Below are positions 18,082 through 27,686 of a DNA stretch of 35,473 bases, piece by piece. Below the pieces are notes generated by a model that saw only the letters and a program-made list of their open reading frames with translations, had not been told where the DNA came from and ran no database searches. Where the stretch lies: positions 1-35,473 of the forward strand of contig CAYUVO010000021.1 in assembly GCA_964448185.1 (NCBI GenBank). The letters run 5' to 3'. How positions within the stretch are numbered: the stretch's first letter is position 1; each line of letters begins with the position of its first letter. The stretch comes from OFTM382 sp964448185 (GTDB taxonomy: Bacteria; Planctomycetota; Phycisphaerae; Phycisphaerales; UBA1924). The translations under genes were made by a program, and so were the position numbers.

Positions 18082-18110
18082 AGCCTACTTGTCCCATCGT
18101 TTTCCCGCAA
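18082..18110 (-). promoter_or_regulatory. Candidate promoter of the cpaB-to-kinase operon
   Basis: On the minus strand TTGCGG (18110-18105) and TAGGCT (18087-18082) are 17 bp apart, with about 53 nt from the expected start point to GTG 18022. Spacing is ideal and hexamers are fair. Confidence 0.4.
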
Positions 18111-18151
18111 GTGTCCGAAAATCATTGTTTCTGCCCCCTCAGGACGCCCCC

Positions 18152-18180
18152 TTGGCCTGCGGGCAACCCCTCGATACCCT
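18152..18180 (+). promoter_or_regulatory. Candidate promoter of the giant LEPR-x-LL gene
   Basis: TTGGCC (18152-18157) and TACCCT (18175-18180) are 17 bp apart. The expected start near 18187 would place the hairpin at 18217-18246 inside a leader of about 95 nt. The -10 is weak. Confidence 0.3.
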
Positions 18181-18216
18181 TAGTGTTCCTGTATTGATCA
18201 AACTCCGTTGGAAATA

Positions 18217-18246
18217 GCTCGGGCCCCTCGCACCGGCGAGCCGAGC
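18217..18246 (+). promoter_or_regulatory. Stable hairpin in the leader of the giant gene
   Basis: GCTCGG (18217-18222) pairs with CCGAGC (18241-18246) and CTCGC (18227-18231) pairs with GCGAG (18236-18240), with a 4-nt loop and a 4-nt bulge. It ends 24 nt before the AGAGG ribosome site of the giant gene. There is no U-tract, so it may protect the long mRNA or modulate translation. Confidence 0.45.
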
Positions 18247-18281
18247 AACCAGCGAACCATTCTCGATGAGAGAGGCCCCCG

Positions 18282-21200
18282 ATGTCTTTGAATACCCCGA
18301 CCTCATTCAACTCCTCCAATACCCGCACGCGATGGACTCGCCCGTTCTCAGGTCTGGCCAAGCGGCTGATAAGCAGTTCGGGCCAAGCGATGAGTGAACA
18401 ACTCGAACCAAGAGTCCTGCTCTCGACTGTCTTTGTCGATACCGAAGCCAGCGGCACCAACGACGGCTCCTCATGGGAGAACGCTTTCACCAGCCTTCAG
18501 GGTGCCATCACCGCCGCGGCAAACGATGACGAGATCTGGGTCGCCAACGGAACCTACACCCCGGGCAACAGCCGATTCGACAGCTTCGACCTCAAAGCAG
18601 GCGTCGATCTCTTCGGCGGGTTCCGAGGCGGAGCCCTCGGCGGCGAAACAAGTCTCACACAACGCAACCCCGCAGCCAACCCGACCTTCCTCTCGGGTGC
18701 CATCGGCGGCGCAGGCATCGGTGACAACAGCTTCAACGTCCTCACCGGCACAGGAAACCTCGCAGGCGTCACCGTCGGCGGGTTCACTATCACCGGAGGT
18801 AACGCCAACGGAGGAGGCAACGACTCCCAAGGCGGAGGCGTTCGTCTCCAGAACGCAACCGGTGTCCAGTTCCTCGCCGACATGATCTTCTCGAACAACA
18901 ACGCCTCCAACGGCGGCGGAATCGCGTTCATCGGAGGCACTCCGACACTCCGTGGACTCATCATCGGCAACACCGCTACAGGCGACGGCGGCGGGCTCTG
19001 GGTCAACGCTGGCATCCCAACCGTCGAAGCCAACTTCTCCAACAACGCTGCAACCAACGGCGGCGGTGCCTTCTGGACCAACGGAGCGGCAGGCTCCCTC
19101 CGCGCCAGTACCACGCTCAGCCCCTTGTTCAACGGCAATACCGCCACCGCCCAAGGCGGCACCTTCGCATTCAATGGCGCTGCGCCTAGTTTCCCTGTTA
19201 CCCCCACCATCACAGGCGGCACCGCTGGAACCAACGGCGGGGGGATCTACGCCTCGGGCGTGAACCTCTCGGGCGCGTTCAATATCAACGGCGCCACTGC
19301 GAGCGCCAACGGCGGCGGGATCTACCTCGCCAATGGAGCCTCGCTCAGCCTCACCGGAGGCTCGATCCAGAACAACACCGCCAACGACGGCGGCGGGCTC
19401 TACGCGGGAGCAGGAACCACCCTCACTGTCGGGGGTGCCACTCTCGGCATGAACACCGCAACCGGCGACGGCGGCGGCATCTTCACCAACCAGGTCAACC
19501 TCTCACTCAACGGCACCACTCTCTCGGATAACACCGCGATCAACGGCGGCGGGCTCAACGCCCTCGGCGGGGCCATCGCCATCACCTCCACCGTCATCGA
19601 TTCCAACATCGCAACCAACGGCGGCGGAGCTGCCTTCGCAGGCGGGGCAACCCCCTCCTTCAATAACGTCACCATCTCCAACAACACCGCGTCCAACAAC
19701 GGCGGCGGCCTCTGGGCAACCGGAGGCAACTTCTCGTTGGGCACCGGCAGCGGAATCACGGCAGACTCCAACTTCTCGATGAACCGTGGCGGCACGCTGT
19801 TCACCATCAATGCCACCGTGACGATCGCCGGCTCCACCTTCAACAACTCCACAAGGGCCACCAACGGCACCGACGGCGGGCTCGTCGCCGTCTCGGGCGG
19901 AACTCTCAACGTCTCCAACAGCACGTTCCTTGATTACCGCGCAGAAGGCGACGGAGCGGTGCTCTACGCCGACGCGGCGATCGTCCGTGTCTTCAACAGC
20001 AAGTTCTACGGCGGCGTCGCCAAGGGCAACGGCGGAGCCATCTCCATCAAGGGAGCCTCCACCACCACCATCGCGGGATCGATCTTCAGCGGCAACTTCT
20101 CGGGTGGCTTCGGCGGCGGCATCGAAATCGCAGGCGGCACCGCCACCCTCGTCAACAACACCGCCGTCTTCAACTTCGTGTCCAACGTCGTCGCCAACGC
20201 CGTCTTCAATGGCGCCCCGGTGAACGCCAACGACCTCGCCACCACCACCAACGGATTCGGCGGGTTCGTGGGTATCCGCTCGGGTGCAACCGTCACCATC
20301 GCCAACTCGATGATCTGGAACAACACCGCCGTCTTGCCAACGGCATCGGTCCGCGAGTTCCAGGTCTTCGTCCAGTCCGGGGCCACGGTGACCGTCCGCA
20401 ACTCGCTCGTCCTTGCGGGCCTGCCCACCCGCGCCATCGACGGCGGCGGCATCCAGCAAACCGACCCCATCTTCGTCACCGCCGGTGCCAACGTTGACGG
20501 CTCAGGCGCTGACAGCACACCGGGCACCCTCGATGACAACTTCGACCTCGCAGGCGGCTCGCCCGCCATCGACGCCGGTGATGCAGCCGACCTGCCCGCC
20601 GACGTGCTCGATGTCAACGGCAACGGCAACACCGCAGAGCCCCTGCCCCTCGACATCCTCGGCAACAACCGTGTCCGTGCGATTGGCGTTGACATCGGTG
20701 CCTACGAAAGCTCCAACGCGGGCGTCACGCCCCCCGAACCCGGCGCACCAACCACGACCGCGCTGCGAGGATTTGCGCCCAACGATGAAGGCAACCCGTC
20801 CACCGACAGCTTCCCCATCGGACAAGGCTTTGATCTCGTCGCTATCGGAGTCCAGGACGGCGACGGCGATCTCGCCCGCGTCGACTACTACTTCGACACC
20901 AACGACAACGGCATCCTCGAACCGGGCATCGATCTGTTACTCGGTTCGGTTGCTTATGCCGAAGACGGCCCCGGCGGCCAAGGCTTCTTTGACGCCACCA
21001 TCGACGACGACGGCATCCTCGACAACCTCCAGAACGTCGGCTTCGACGGCATCCCCGACGCCCTCCAGGGCGAACGAGCACAAGACCTCGACAACAAACC
21101 CGAGTCCTTCATCCTCCGCCTGAACGACGCGCAGGTCGCAGCATTCGGCACGGGCACCGTCCGCTTCTTTGCTCGCGGCGTCGACCAACTCAACAACATC

Positions 21201-23603
21201 GGACCCGCTGAAGAACTCGAGATCAACCTCAACGACGGCTCGATCGACGCCAACTTCTCGCTCATCATTGGAGGTGGTGCTCAAAGGCCAATCGCGGCAC
21301 AAGTTCCCTTCCCGACCGCGGACCGACCCGAAGTCATCCAACTCGGTGACTTCGACGGCGACGGGCTCGCAGACGCCATTGTCACCACCGAAGCAGCATC
21401 GAACGTCGTGACCATCTACTACGGTCAAGGCGACGGCACCTTCACAGACCGATACGACATCCCCGTCGGACCGCGCCCAGAGGACATTGTGCTCGGCGAC
21501 TTCAACGGCGACGGCAGGCTCGATTTCGCCACCTCCAACTGGCCCTCTGATCGCGCGGGCAACGGCTCGGTCACCATCGTCCTCAACCAGGGCGGTCGCG
21601 GTGCTGCCGCATTCCCCGCCTCGGCCATCACCACCCTCGCAGCTCGCAATCTGCGATTCGGAATCGACGCGGGCGACCTCGACGGCGACGGCGATATCGA
21701 TCTCATCACCGCCAACCTCGCGAACGATTCCACAAGCGACATCTTCCTCAACACCGGCAACGGAGCGTTCACCCGCATCAACGGCCCCACCGTGAGTGCT
21801 GACGTTGGCCGCATCCGTTTGGCCGATCTCAATAACGACGGCAACCTCGACGTTATCTACACAACTCGATCCGGCGGGATCACCGCCATCTACGCGCAGT
21901 CCGACAACCCCTACGTCGGATCCAACGGCACCCTCCAGCCCGGCTCCACCGCCACGTTTGCGTATCCGCAGGGCGGCGGTCTCAATCTTCGAGGGCTGCG
22001 CTTCGCAGACCTCAACGACGACGGCTTCATCGACATGGTCGTCTCCAACCAGGCCTCCAACACCATCGCCATCTACATCAACGATGGCAGCGGCGGGTTC
22101 GCAGCGGGCGTGCTCCACACCGTGGGATCAGCGCCCGAAGACATCGCCATCGGCGACCTCAACAACGACACCATCCCCGACATCGCCGTCGCCAACACCG
22201 GCTCGGCGAACATGTCCATGCTCACCAACAACGGCGACGGAACCTTCCAGCCCGCCATCACCGTGACCGTGGGTGCCGGGCCAGAAGGCGTCGCGATCGG
22301 CGACGTCACCAACGACGGTGCCAACGACATCGTGACCGCCAACATCCAGGCCAACACCATCAGCTTCCTCAAGAACTCCATCGGGAGACGGTCAGCTGTT
22401 GGAACCGAGAATGCTGGCGGGACCAACTTCGTGGGCATCATCAACCAGACCGCCAACCCCGTCGTCTTCGAGCAAGACGCCACGGGCCAATGGTTCGCAC
22501 GAAGAGTCAACACCGGCTCGATCTTCCTGGTCGGCCAGATGACCGCCCTCACCGTCGACGGAAGCCAGAACTTCTTTGCCACCAGCTCGAATGGACTCCG
22601 CTGGTTCTTCCCCAAGAACGACGGCTCGGGCGAATACTTTGATCTCGATGTCGCATCCTTCGCCGGTGCTCCGGGCAGCGCCGACTTCGCGTTCAGCCTG
22701 AGCAGCTTCATCGACATTCAAGGCAACCCCCACCTCTTCGGGCTCACCACCGACGGCGACTACGTCACCGTCCGCAGAACCGGTGTCATCAACGGCAACT
22801 GGCAGTGGGAGTTCGAGAACATCTCGTCGAGCATCCGCAGCAGCAACCCGGGAATCACCATCCCGACCATCATCGAGTTTGAGCCCTACGCCACCCGCTG
22901 GGACCAGTGGGGACTCGCGGGCATCACCGACACCGGCGATGTCGTCAGCCTCTGGACCACGCCTACGTTCGACTTCTGGACCATCTCGAATCTCAGTGAC
23001 ATCGTCCGAAGCCAAACCGGCGGCGACGTGCCACTCATCGGCGGGCTCGCCACCGTCATCACCCGGCGATTCGATCTCCCAGCGAATCAGCAGACTCAGT
23101 GGGATGGGATCAACATCGGCGGGCTCACTGGCTCGGGGAATCTCCGCGTCCTCTGGTGGGCGGCTGCCAACGTCAACACCGACCCTAACGCGCTCGATTC
23201 GGGCTGGCGTGTCGCCGATCTCTCAGACCCACAGGCCACCTCGCCGGGTACAGATGCCAATGGTCTGCCAAGCTTCGCACCAGAACGCGGCCTCGCGAGC
23301 TACTTCACGCCGTGGGGCGGGATCAACTACGTCGGCTTCAACACCGCCGGCCAGATCCAGGTCTATTGGTGGATCCCGGGCTTCGCAGGACAGTACATCT
23401 CGTCGATCATCACTGACACACTGCCCCTTGGCACCATGATCCCGGTCGCCGACCTCAACGCCTTCTCCGCACCCAACGGCGTCATCAGCGTCTTCGGCCC
23501 GGGCGAAGACGACCAGACCCTCCGTCTGTACGTCGATCCCTTCGCGCCGGGTACTTCATGGGGCGTGGAGAACCTCACCGAGATCGCCCAACGGATCATC
23601 TAA
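18282..23603 (+). CDS. Giant LEPR-x-LL surface protein: beta-helix, FG-GAP repeats, propeller-like tail
   Basis: A 1773-residue exported protein. Residues 41-48 are LEPRVLLS, an exact LEPR-x-LL planctomycete signature, after a Ser/Thr/Arg-rich start rather than a classic signal peptide. Residues about 50-810 form a right-handed beta-helix of short repeats such as NNTATNGGG and SNNNASNGGGIAF, like chlamydial Pmp and pectate-lyase-type folds. Residues 820-1000 are Asp-rich strands. Residues about 1020-1363 hold seven FG-GAP/VCBS-like repeats with calcium-binding loops (DFDGDGLAD, DFNGDGRLD, DLDGDGDID, DLNNDGNLD, DLNDDGFID and two weaker ones). The last 390 residues repeat a W..WG.AGIT...G..V.LWW pattern, probably a beta-propeller. 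The start has AGAGG 6 nt upstream. Likely an adhesin or cell-surface matrix protein; ligand unknown. Confidence 0.92.
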   Translation: MSLNTPTSFNSSNTRTRWTRPFSGLAKRLISSSGQAMSEQLEPRVLLSTVFVDTEASGTNDGSSWENAFTSLQGAITAAANDDEIWVANGTYTPGNSRFDSFDLKAGVDLFGGFRGGALGGETSLTQRNPAANPTFLSGAIGGAGIGDNSFNVLTGTGNLAGVTVGGFTITGGNANGGGNDSQGGGVRLQNATGVQFLADMIFSNNNASNGGGIAFIGGTPTLRGLIIGNTATGDGGGLWVNAGIPTVEANFSNNAATNGGGAFWTNGAAGSLRASTTLSPLFNGNTATAQGGTFAFNGAAPSFPVTPTITGGTAGTNGGGIYASGVNLSGAFNINGATASANGGGIYLANGASLSLTGGSIQNNTANDGGGLYAGAGTTLTVGGATLGMNTATGDGGGIFTNQVNLSLNGTTLSDNTAINGGGLNALGGAIAITSTVIDSNIATNGGGAAFAGGATPSFNNVTISNNTASNNGGGLWATGGNFSLGTGSGITADSNFSMNRGGTLFTINATVTIAGSTFNNSTRATNGTDGGLVAVSGGTLNVSNSTFLDYRAEGDGAVLYADAAIVRVFNSKFYGGVAKGNGGAISIKGASTTTIAGSIFSGNFSGGFGGGIEIAGGTATLVNNTAVFNFVSNVVANAVFNGAPVNANDLATTTNGFGGFVGIRSGATVTIANSMIWNNTAVLPTASVREFQVFVQSGATVTVRNSLVLAGLPTRAIDGGGIQQTDPIFVTAGANVDGSGADSTPGTLDDNFDLAGGSPAIDAGDAADLPADVLDVNGNGNTAEPLPLDILGNNRVRAIGVDIGAYESSNAGVTPPEPGAPTTTALRGFAPNDEGNPSTDSFPIGQGFDLVAIGVQDGDGDLARVDYYFDTNDNGILEPGIDLLLGSVAYAEDGPGGQGFFDATIDDDGILDNLQNVGFDGIPDALQGERAQDLDNKPESFILRLNDAQVAAFGTGTVRFFARGVDQLNNIGPAEELEINLNDGSIDANFSLIIGGGAQRPIAAQVPFPTADRPEVIQLGDFDGDGLADAIVTTEAASNVVTIYYGQGDGTFTDRYDIPVGPRPEDIVLGDFNGDGRLDFATSNWPSDRAGNGSVTIVLNQGGRGAAAFPASAITTLAARNLRFGIDAGDLDGDGDIDLITANLANDSTSDIFLNTGNGAFTRINGPTVSADVGRIRLADLNNDGNLDVIYTTRSGGITAIYAQSDNPYVGSNGTLQPGSTATFAYPQGGGLNLRGLRFADLNDDGFIDMVVSNQASNTIAIYINDGSGGFAAGVLHTVGSAPEDIAIGDLNNDTIPDIAVANTGSANMSMLTNNGDGTFQPAITVTVGAGPEGVAIGDVTNDGANDIVTANIQANTISFLKNSIGRRSAVGTENAGGTNFVGIINQTANPVVFEQDATGQWFARRVNTGSIFLVGQMTALTVDGSQNFFATSSNGLRWFFPKNDGSGEYFDLDVASFAGAPGSADFAFSLSSFIDIQGNPHLFGLTTDGDYVTVRRTGVINGNWQWEFENISSSIRSSNPGITIPTIIEFEPYATRWDQWGLAGITDTGDVVSLWTTPTFDFWTISNLSDIVRSQTGGDVPLIGGLATVITRRFDLPANQQTQWDGINIGGLTGSGNLRVLWWAAANVNTDPNALDSGWRVADLSDPQATSPGTDANGLPSFAPERGLASYFTPWGGINYVGFNTAGQIQVYWWIPGFAGQYISSIITDTLPLGTMIPVADLNAFSAPNGVISVFGPGEDDQTLRLYVDPFAPGTSWGVENLTEIAQRII

Positions 23604-23647
23604 CACTCGTCGGTCGTCTCTGACGCTCGGCTCTCAAATACCCACCT

Positions 23648-23687
23648 GCACCCGGCGCTCATCATCGATGACTCCGGGTGCTTTCTT
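23648..23687 (+). terminator. Intrinsic terminator after the giant gene
   Basis: GCACCCGG (23648-23655) and CCGGGTGC (23674-23681) form a perfect 8-bp stem, extended by a small TCAT/ATGA pairing in the loop, followed by TTTCTT. It lies between convergent genes and probably ends the giant transcript. Confidence 0.8.
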
Positions 23688-23710
23688 GCGCCGAAACAAA
23701 CCCAGGAAAG

Positions 23711-25669
23711 CTATCCAGCGGCCCGCTTCTGCGTCCCGGCCAGATGTGCGCACAACTCAATCAGCTTCGCCCGATCGATCGGCTTGCTCAGATACGCATC
23801 ACACCCCGACGCTAGGCACCGCTCGCGGTATCCCGTCATCACATGAGCGGTCACCGCGATGATCGGCGTCCGCACGCCGCGCTCGCGAAGACGCCGCGTC
23901 GCTTCGAGCCCGTCCATCCCAGGCATCTGCATGTCCATCAGGATCACATCAAACGCGCCGGGCTTGGCCAGTTCGATACCCGCTCTGGCATCTCCAGCAA
24001 GCTCGATCTTCGCGCCCGCTTTGGCGAGGAACATCGAGATCAGCCGACGGTTGTCTTCGCCGTCATCAACCACCAGCACACGAGCACCCGCAAGAGCTTG
24101 TGCATCTTGTATCGATCGTTCGATAGGGCGTGGGCGCACGATCTCGTCGCCTCCGACCACTTTCGCAGGCAACCGAACGACAAACTCGCTGCCCACTCCC
24201 GGCTTCGACTGCGCCCAGATCGTCCCGCCGAGCATCTCGACAAACCGCTCGGTGACCGCCAGCCCCAAACCCGTCCCGCCATATTGTCTTGTAGTTGAAG
24301 TATCCGCCTGCTCGAACGGACAGAATATCCGTTCGAGTTGCTCCTCTGACATCCCAACGCCTGTATCGCAAACGCGCAGCTCAAGCGTTCCGCTGTCCGC
24401 GGTGTGATCCGTTTGCTCAAAGCTCGCTCGCAGACTCACTTCGCCCTCATCGGTAAACTTCACCGCGTTGCCCAGCAGATTGTGCAGCACCTGCCTAAGC
24501 CGCGTCGCGTCGGTCCGTACCCCCTCGGGCAACGATTCCGCGAGTTCCAGCCTCATCACGAGCTCTTTGTCTCCAGCGCGTTGCTCGTACTGCTGAGCGA
24601 TCTCCCCGATGAGCCGACGCACATCCGTCGCCACCAGCTCAAGGTGCATCTTGCCCGCTTCGATCTTCGAGAGGTCCAGCAGATCGTTGATGATTTCGAG
24701 CAGGTGCGCCGCATTGCGTTGCACGGTTGAAAGATGATCGCTCGAAGATTCTGCATCCTCAGCCGCCAGGGCTGCGAACCCGAGAATCGAAGTGAGCGGC
24801 GTCCGCAGCTCGTGGCTCATGTTCGCCAAAAACTCGCTCTTGCTCCGGCTCGCTTCCTCCGCAAGCTCCCGGGCTCCATCGAGCTCGTGCAACACCCCGC
24901 GCTGGTCGGTGATGTCCTGCATCGCCCCGATCAAGGTTACCCCATCTTCGCCCACTCTCGCTCGCTCACCGATCACCCGCACCCAACGCTCGCGCCCGAT
25001 CGCCGTTAGCACCTCGATCTCGATATCGAACGGCTCGCCCTCGTCCCGGGTGCGTGCCATCGCCGACCGCAGCACCTCTAACGAATCATGCGGGTAATAC
25101 CCCGAAACCAGCTCATGCGTCAACTCCGTGCCCACCGGCAGATCATGGATCGCGTACATCCCCACGCTCCACACCGGGCCGGGCGACTCCGAGTTCCATC
25201 GCCAGCCGCCCACCCTGGTCAGCCGCGACATCTGATCGGCCAACTGCAGATTTTGCTCGGTCCGCTCAGCGAGCTTGACCCGCTCGGTGACGTCTTCGTT
25301 GACACCGATCACCCGCACCGTCCTGCCAGAGGCGTCATGCTCCAGCGTGCTCTGTGACGAGATGTGCCGAATCTCTCCGGTATCTTTGCGACGGATGCGA
25401 AACATCGTCCGCAGCTCGCCGCTGCCCTGTTCGATCAGCTCTCGCTCTTCATCTTCGAGCCGATGTACCTCCTCGGGCAGAATGCACGACCACCAGACCT
25501 CGCGGGCACCAGAGCCGCGAACGTGCTCCGCTCCATACAACTCGAACATCGTGTCATCCCACACGAGTTCCTCTTCATCGATGCGCCACTGCCACACGCC
25601 GATCCCCGCGCCGTGCGTCGCCCGAAAGAGCCACGCCGGCGCAGACTTCGGATGCTGATCCCCCCACAT
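23711..25669 (-). CDS. Hybrid sensor histidine kinase with two PAS domains and a receiver
   Basis: About 652 residues, soluble with no membrane helix. Two PAS/PAC modules lie at roughly 15-150 (IGVWQWRIDEEELVWDDTMFELYG, ending VIGVNEDVTERVKL) and 155-270 (ending LIGAMQDITDQRG). HisKA with phosphorylated His286 in FLANMSHELRTPLTSILGF follows, then HATPase (LLGNAVKFTDEG, DTGVGMSEEQL, GGTGLGLAVTERFVEMLGG) and a C-terminal receiver with VLVVDDGEDNRRL, Asp579 in ILMDMQMPGMDG and YLSKP. It probably senses a cytoplasmic cue and relays phosphate internally. The start is uncertain: ATG 25669 fits the domain edge but has no clear ribosome site, and the frame is open to 25825. The 218 bp upstream holds GATATTTA near 25726 (minus strand) and a GCGCGC-rich tract. 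Confidence 0.9.
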   Translation of the reverse strand: MWGDQHPKSAPAWLFRATHGAGIGVWQWRIDEEELVWDDTMFELYGAEHVRGSGAREVWWSCILPEEVHRLEDEERELIEQGSGELRTMFRIRRKDTGEIRHISSQSTLEHDASGRTVRVIGVNEDVTERVKLAERTEQNLQLADQMSRLTRVGGWRWNSESPGPVWSVGMYAIHDLPVGTELTHELVSGYYPHDSLEVLRSAMARTRDEGEPFDIEIEVLTAIGRERWVRVIGERARVGEDGVTLIGAMQDITDQRGVLHELDGARELAEEASRSKSEFLANMSHELRTPLTSILGFAALAAEDAESSSDHLSTVQRNAAHLLEIINDLLDLSKIEAGKMHLELVATDVRRLIGEIAQQYEQRAGDKELVMRLELAESLPEGVRTDATRLRQVLHNLLGNAVKFTDEGEVSLRASFEQTDHTADSGTLELRVCDTGVGMSEEQLERIFCPFEQADTSTTRQYGGTGLGLAVTERFVEMLGGTIWAQSKPGVGSEFVVRLPAKVVGGDEIVRPRPIERSIQDAQALAGARVLVVDDGEDNRRLISMFLAKAGAKIELAGDARAGIELAKPGAFDVILMDMQMPGMDGLEATRRLRERGVRTPIIAVTAHVMTGYRERCLASGCDAYLSKPIDRAKLIELCAHLAGTQKRAAG

Positions 25670-25887
25670 GAAACCACGCCACACCCCGCGCGCGCACCGC
25701 GCGATGCGAACCCTCAGCTCACGTAAATATCCCCATCGTTTAGGCTCACCCACCGCGCACACTCCGCATGCCAACCCCATGACATCACAACCGTGTGCAT
25801 CGACACAGACCCCGCCAAAGATCATCCCAACCCAAGGCCTAGGCCATCGCCGCGTGTTATCGGGTCACCACTGCCCCAAACACCGCG

Positions 25888-27591
25888 TCACACCCCGAGC
25901 TTCTCAGCAAGGAAGTCACCCACCCGGTCGAGCCCGAGTCGCTCCTGCGAGAGCGTGTCGCGATCCCGAACCGTCACGGTCTGATCGCTCATCGTCTCGC
26001 CATCGATCGTAAAACAGAACGGGCAGCCCGCCTCGTCCATCCGCGCGTACCGCTTGCCAATAGACTGCTTCTCGTCGAACTCGATGCTCCCAAGCCTGCC
26101 AAACCGCTGGACCAACTCGCTCCGCAGCTTGCCCGCGACCTCGGGCATCCCGTCCTTCTTGACCAGTGGGAACACCGCCGCCTTGATCGGGCTCAGCCTC
26201 GGGTGCAGCTTCATCACCACGCCGCTCGGACGATCGGGATCGGGCGTAAACGCCTCGCACAACACCGCGAGCACCCCGCGATCAAGGCCCGCGCTCGGCT
26301 CAATAACGTGCGGCAGATACCACTCGCCCTTGGGCTGCCCATTGGGTGCCAGCTCACCACGGGTCTTGTCGTGGAACTCCATCTTCTTCTTCGAGTGTTC
26401 CTGGTGCTGCTTGAGATCAAAGTCCGTGCGGTCAGCAATGCCCTCAAGCTCGCCATACCCGGGCGCGGTAAACGGGAAGCGGTACTCGATGTCGCTCGTC
26501 CCCGAACCTTCTTTGGCGTAGTGCGCCAGCTCGTCGCGGTCATGCTCGCGCAAGATCAGGTTGTCGCTCGAAAGCCCGAGCCCCTGCCACCACTGCATCC
26601 GCCAGTCTCGCCAGAATGTGTACCACTCCTTGGCCTCGTCCGGATGACAGAAGAACTCGATCTCCATCTGCTCGAACTCGCGGCTGCGGAACGTAAAGTT
26701 GCGCGGCGTCACCTCATTACGAAACGCCTTGCCCGTCTGTGCAATCCCGAACGGCACGCCCACCCGCGTCGTGTCCACCACGTTCTTGAAGTTGATGAAG
26801 ATCCCCTGCGCCGTCTCCGGGCGCAGATACGCCTTGTTGTTTTCTTCGTCGCCCGTCGCGCCGAGCACCGTCTTGAACATCAGGTTGAACGCGCGAGGAG
26901 CGGTGAGCGAACCAGCTTTCCCGGTGAAAGGTGAGGGAACTCTTTCTGGCTGCTCGGCTAACAGCTTCTCCACCACAGGCCGGACAATGCCTGATCCCCC
27001 GTTCCCCAAGTGCAGCCTGGCCTCGTCCTCGTCCGCTCTGTATCCCGCAACGTCGTGCCCAGCCAAATCACGTGCCTTCATCATTTGAAGAATGCTCGCA
27101 GCTTCGCTCGCGGATGACGCGACCACCGTCCGATCGGGTACTTGCTCGTCCACATCGATGCCGGCGATCACCTGCTGGGCATGATGATTATCTCGATCGG
27201 GAGTCCTGTACGGCACGTCTGGCAGGAAGTGCACGCCGTATAGATGGTCTGCTCGAAACCTTTGCTTGGTCTCTTTGTCATCCACCATCGGATCATTGAA
27301 CCCGCCAACGTGTCCGCTGGCTTCCCACACCTTGGGGTTCTGAATAATGCTCGTGTCCACCGGCACGATCCGCACGGGCTTGCCGTTGGGACCGAGCTTG
27401 CCGTTGCAACCCAGCATCACGACGTCGGTCCACCACGCATCGCGCAGGTTCTTCTTGAGCTGCGCACCCAGCGGGCCGTAGTCCCAGAAGCCGTTGATCC
27501 CGCCGTAGATCTCGCTCGCCTGATAGATAAACCCACGCCGCTTGCACAGCGACATGATCTCGTCCATTGACTTCGTAACCGCTTCAGACAT
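25888..27591 (-). CDS. glyS: Glycyl-tRNA synthetase, single-chain class II type
   Basis: A 567-residue enzyme that charges tRNA-Gly with glycine using ATP. The N-terminal GlyRS signature is CKRRGFIYQASEIYGGINGFWDYGPLGAQLKKNL. Class II motifs are motif 2 FRNEVTPRNFTFRSREFEQMEIEFF and motif 3 GLDRGVLAVLCEAF. The C-terminal anticodon-binding domain has KAAVFPLVKKDG and SIGKRYARMDEAGCPFCFTIDGE. It is the alpha2 type, not the alpha2beta2 GlyQ/GlyS type. Between the conserved FRADHL and LTAPRAFNLMFKT lies an unusually long segment of about 110 residues, with no CxxC zinc pairs and with different codon use. ATG 27591 has GGAG 7 nt upstream. Confidence 0.95.
   Translation of the reverse strand: MSEAVTKSMDEIMSLCKRRGFIYQASEIYGGINGFWDYGPLGAQLKKNLRDAWWTDVVMLGCNGKLGPNGKPVRIVPVDTSIIQNPKVWEASGHVGGFNDPMVDDKETKQRFRADHLYGVHFLPDVPYRTPDRDNHHAQQVIAGIDVDEQVPDRTVVASSASEAASILQMMKARDLAGHDVAGYRADEDEARLHLGNGGSGIVRPVVEKLLAEQPERVPSPFTGKAGSLTAPRAFNLMFKTVLGATGDEENNKAYLRPETAQGIFINFKNVVDTTRVGVPFGIAQTGKAFRNEVTPRNFTFRSREFEQMEIEFFCHPDEAKEWYTFWRDWRMQWWQGLGLSSDNLILREHDRDELAHYAKEGSGTSDIEYRFPFTAPGYGELEGIADRTDFDLKQHQEHSKKKMEFHDKTRGELAPNGQPKGEWYLPHVIEPSAGLDRGVLAVLCEAFTPDPDRPSGVVMKLHPRLSPIKAAVFPLVKKDGMPEVAGKLRSELVQRFGRLGSIEFDEKQSIGKRYARMDEAGCPFCFTIDGETMSDQTVTVRDRDTLSQERLGLDRVGDFLAEKLGV
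26912..27242 (-). other. Atypical insertion segment inside the glycyl-tRNA synthetase gene
   Basis: The in-frame segment of about 110 codons between FRADHL and LTAPRAFNL uses AGG, AGA, TTA, GTA and GGA codons that are nearly absent from the flanking gene. Its product includes VVASSASEAASILQMMKARDLAGHDVAGYRADEDEARLHL split around helices. The boundaries are approximate. It looks like a later insertion that kept the frame; no splicing residues of an intein are evident. Confidence 0.5.
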
Positions 27592-27686
27592 CGCTCACTC
27601 CAACTGGTAGGGAACCGGGGGAAGACGCAGGCGTAGGCAAGAAGTCGATGATAGCGCCCCCCGCTTTCTCTCTGATTGGTCTACCC

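Noticed and set aside
18780..20250. Recurring GGCGGCGG and AACAACACC motifs that look repeat-like
   Set aside because: Spacing is irregular and follows the protein's Asn/Gly beta-helix repeats; not a CRISPR array or independent DNA repeat.
20937..22118. Long minus-strand frame of 393 codons inside the giant gene
   Set aside because: Its composition (Val, Asp, Gly, Glu runs) is the complement of the repetitive FG-GAP coding sequence; no recognisable domain.
25680..25705. GCGCGCGC-rich tract upstream of the histidine kinase as a regulatory site
   Set aside because: It is short, may lie inside the coding frame if an earlier start is used, and has no partner or promoter context.
26912..27242. 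Intein in the glycyl-tRNA synthetase
   Set aside because: No Cys/Ser at an upstream splice junction and no HN-Cys/Ser/Thr end are seen, and the segment is too short for a full intein, so it is reported only as an insertion.
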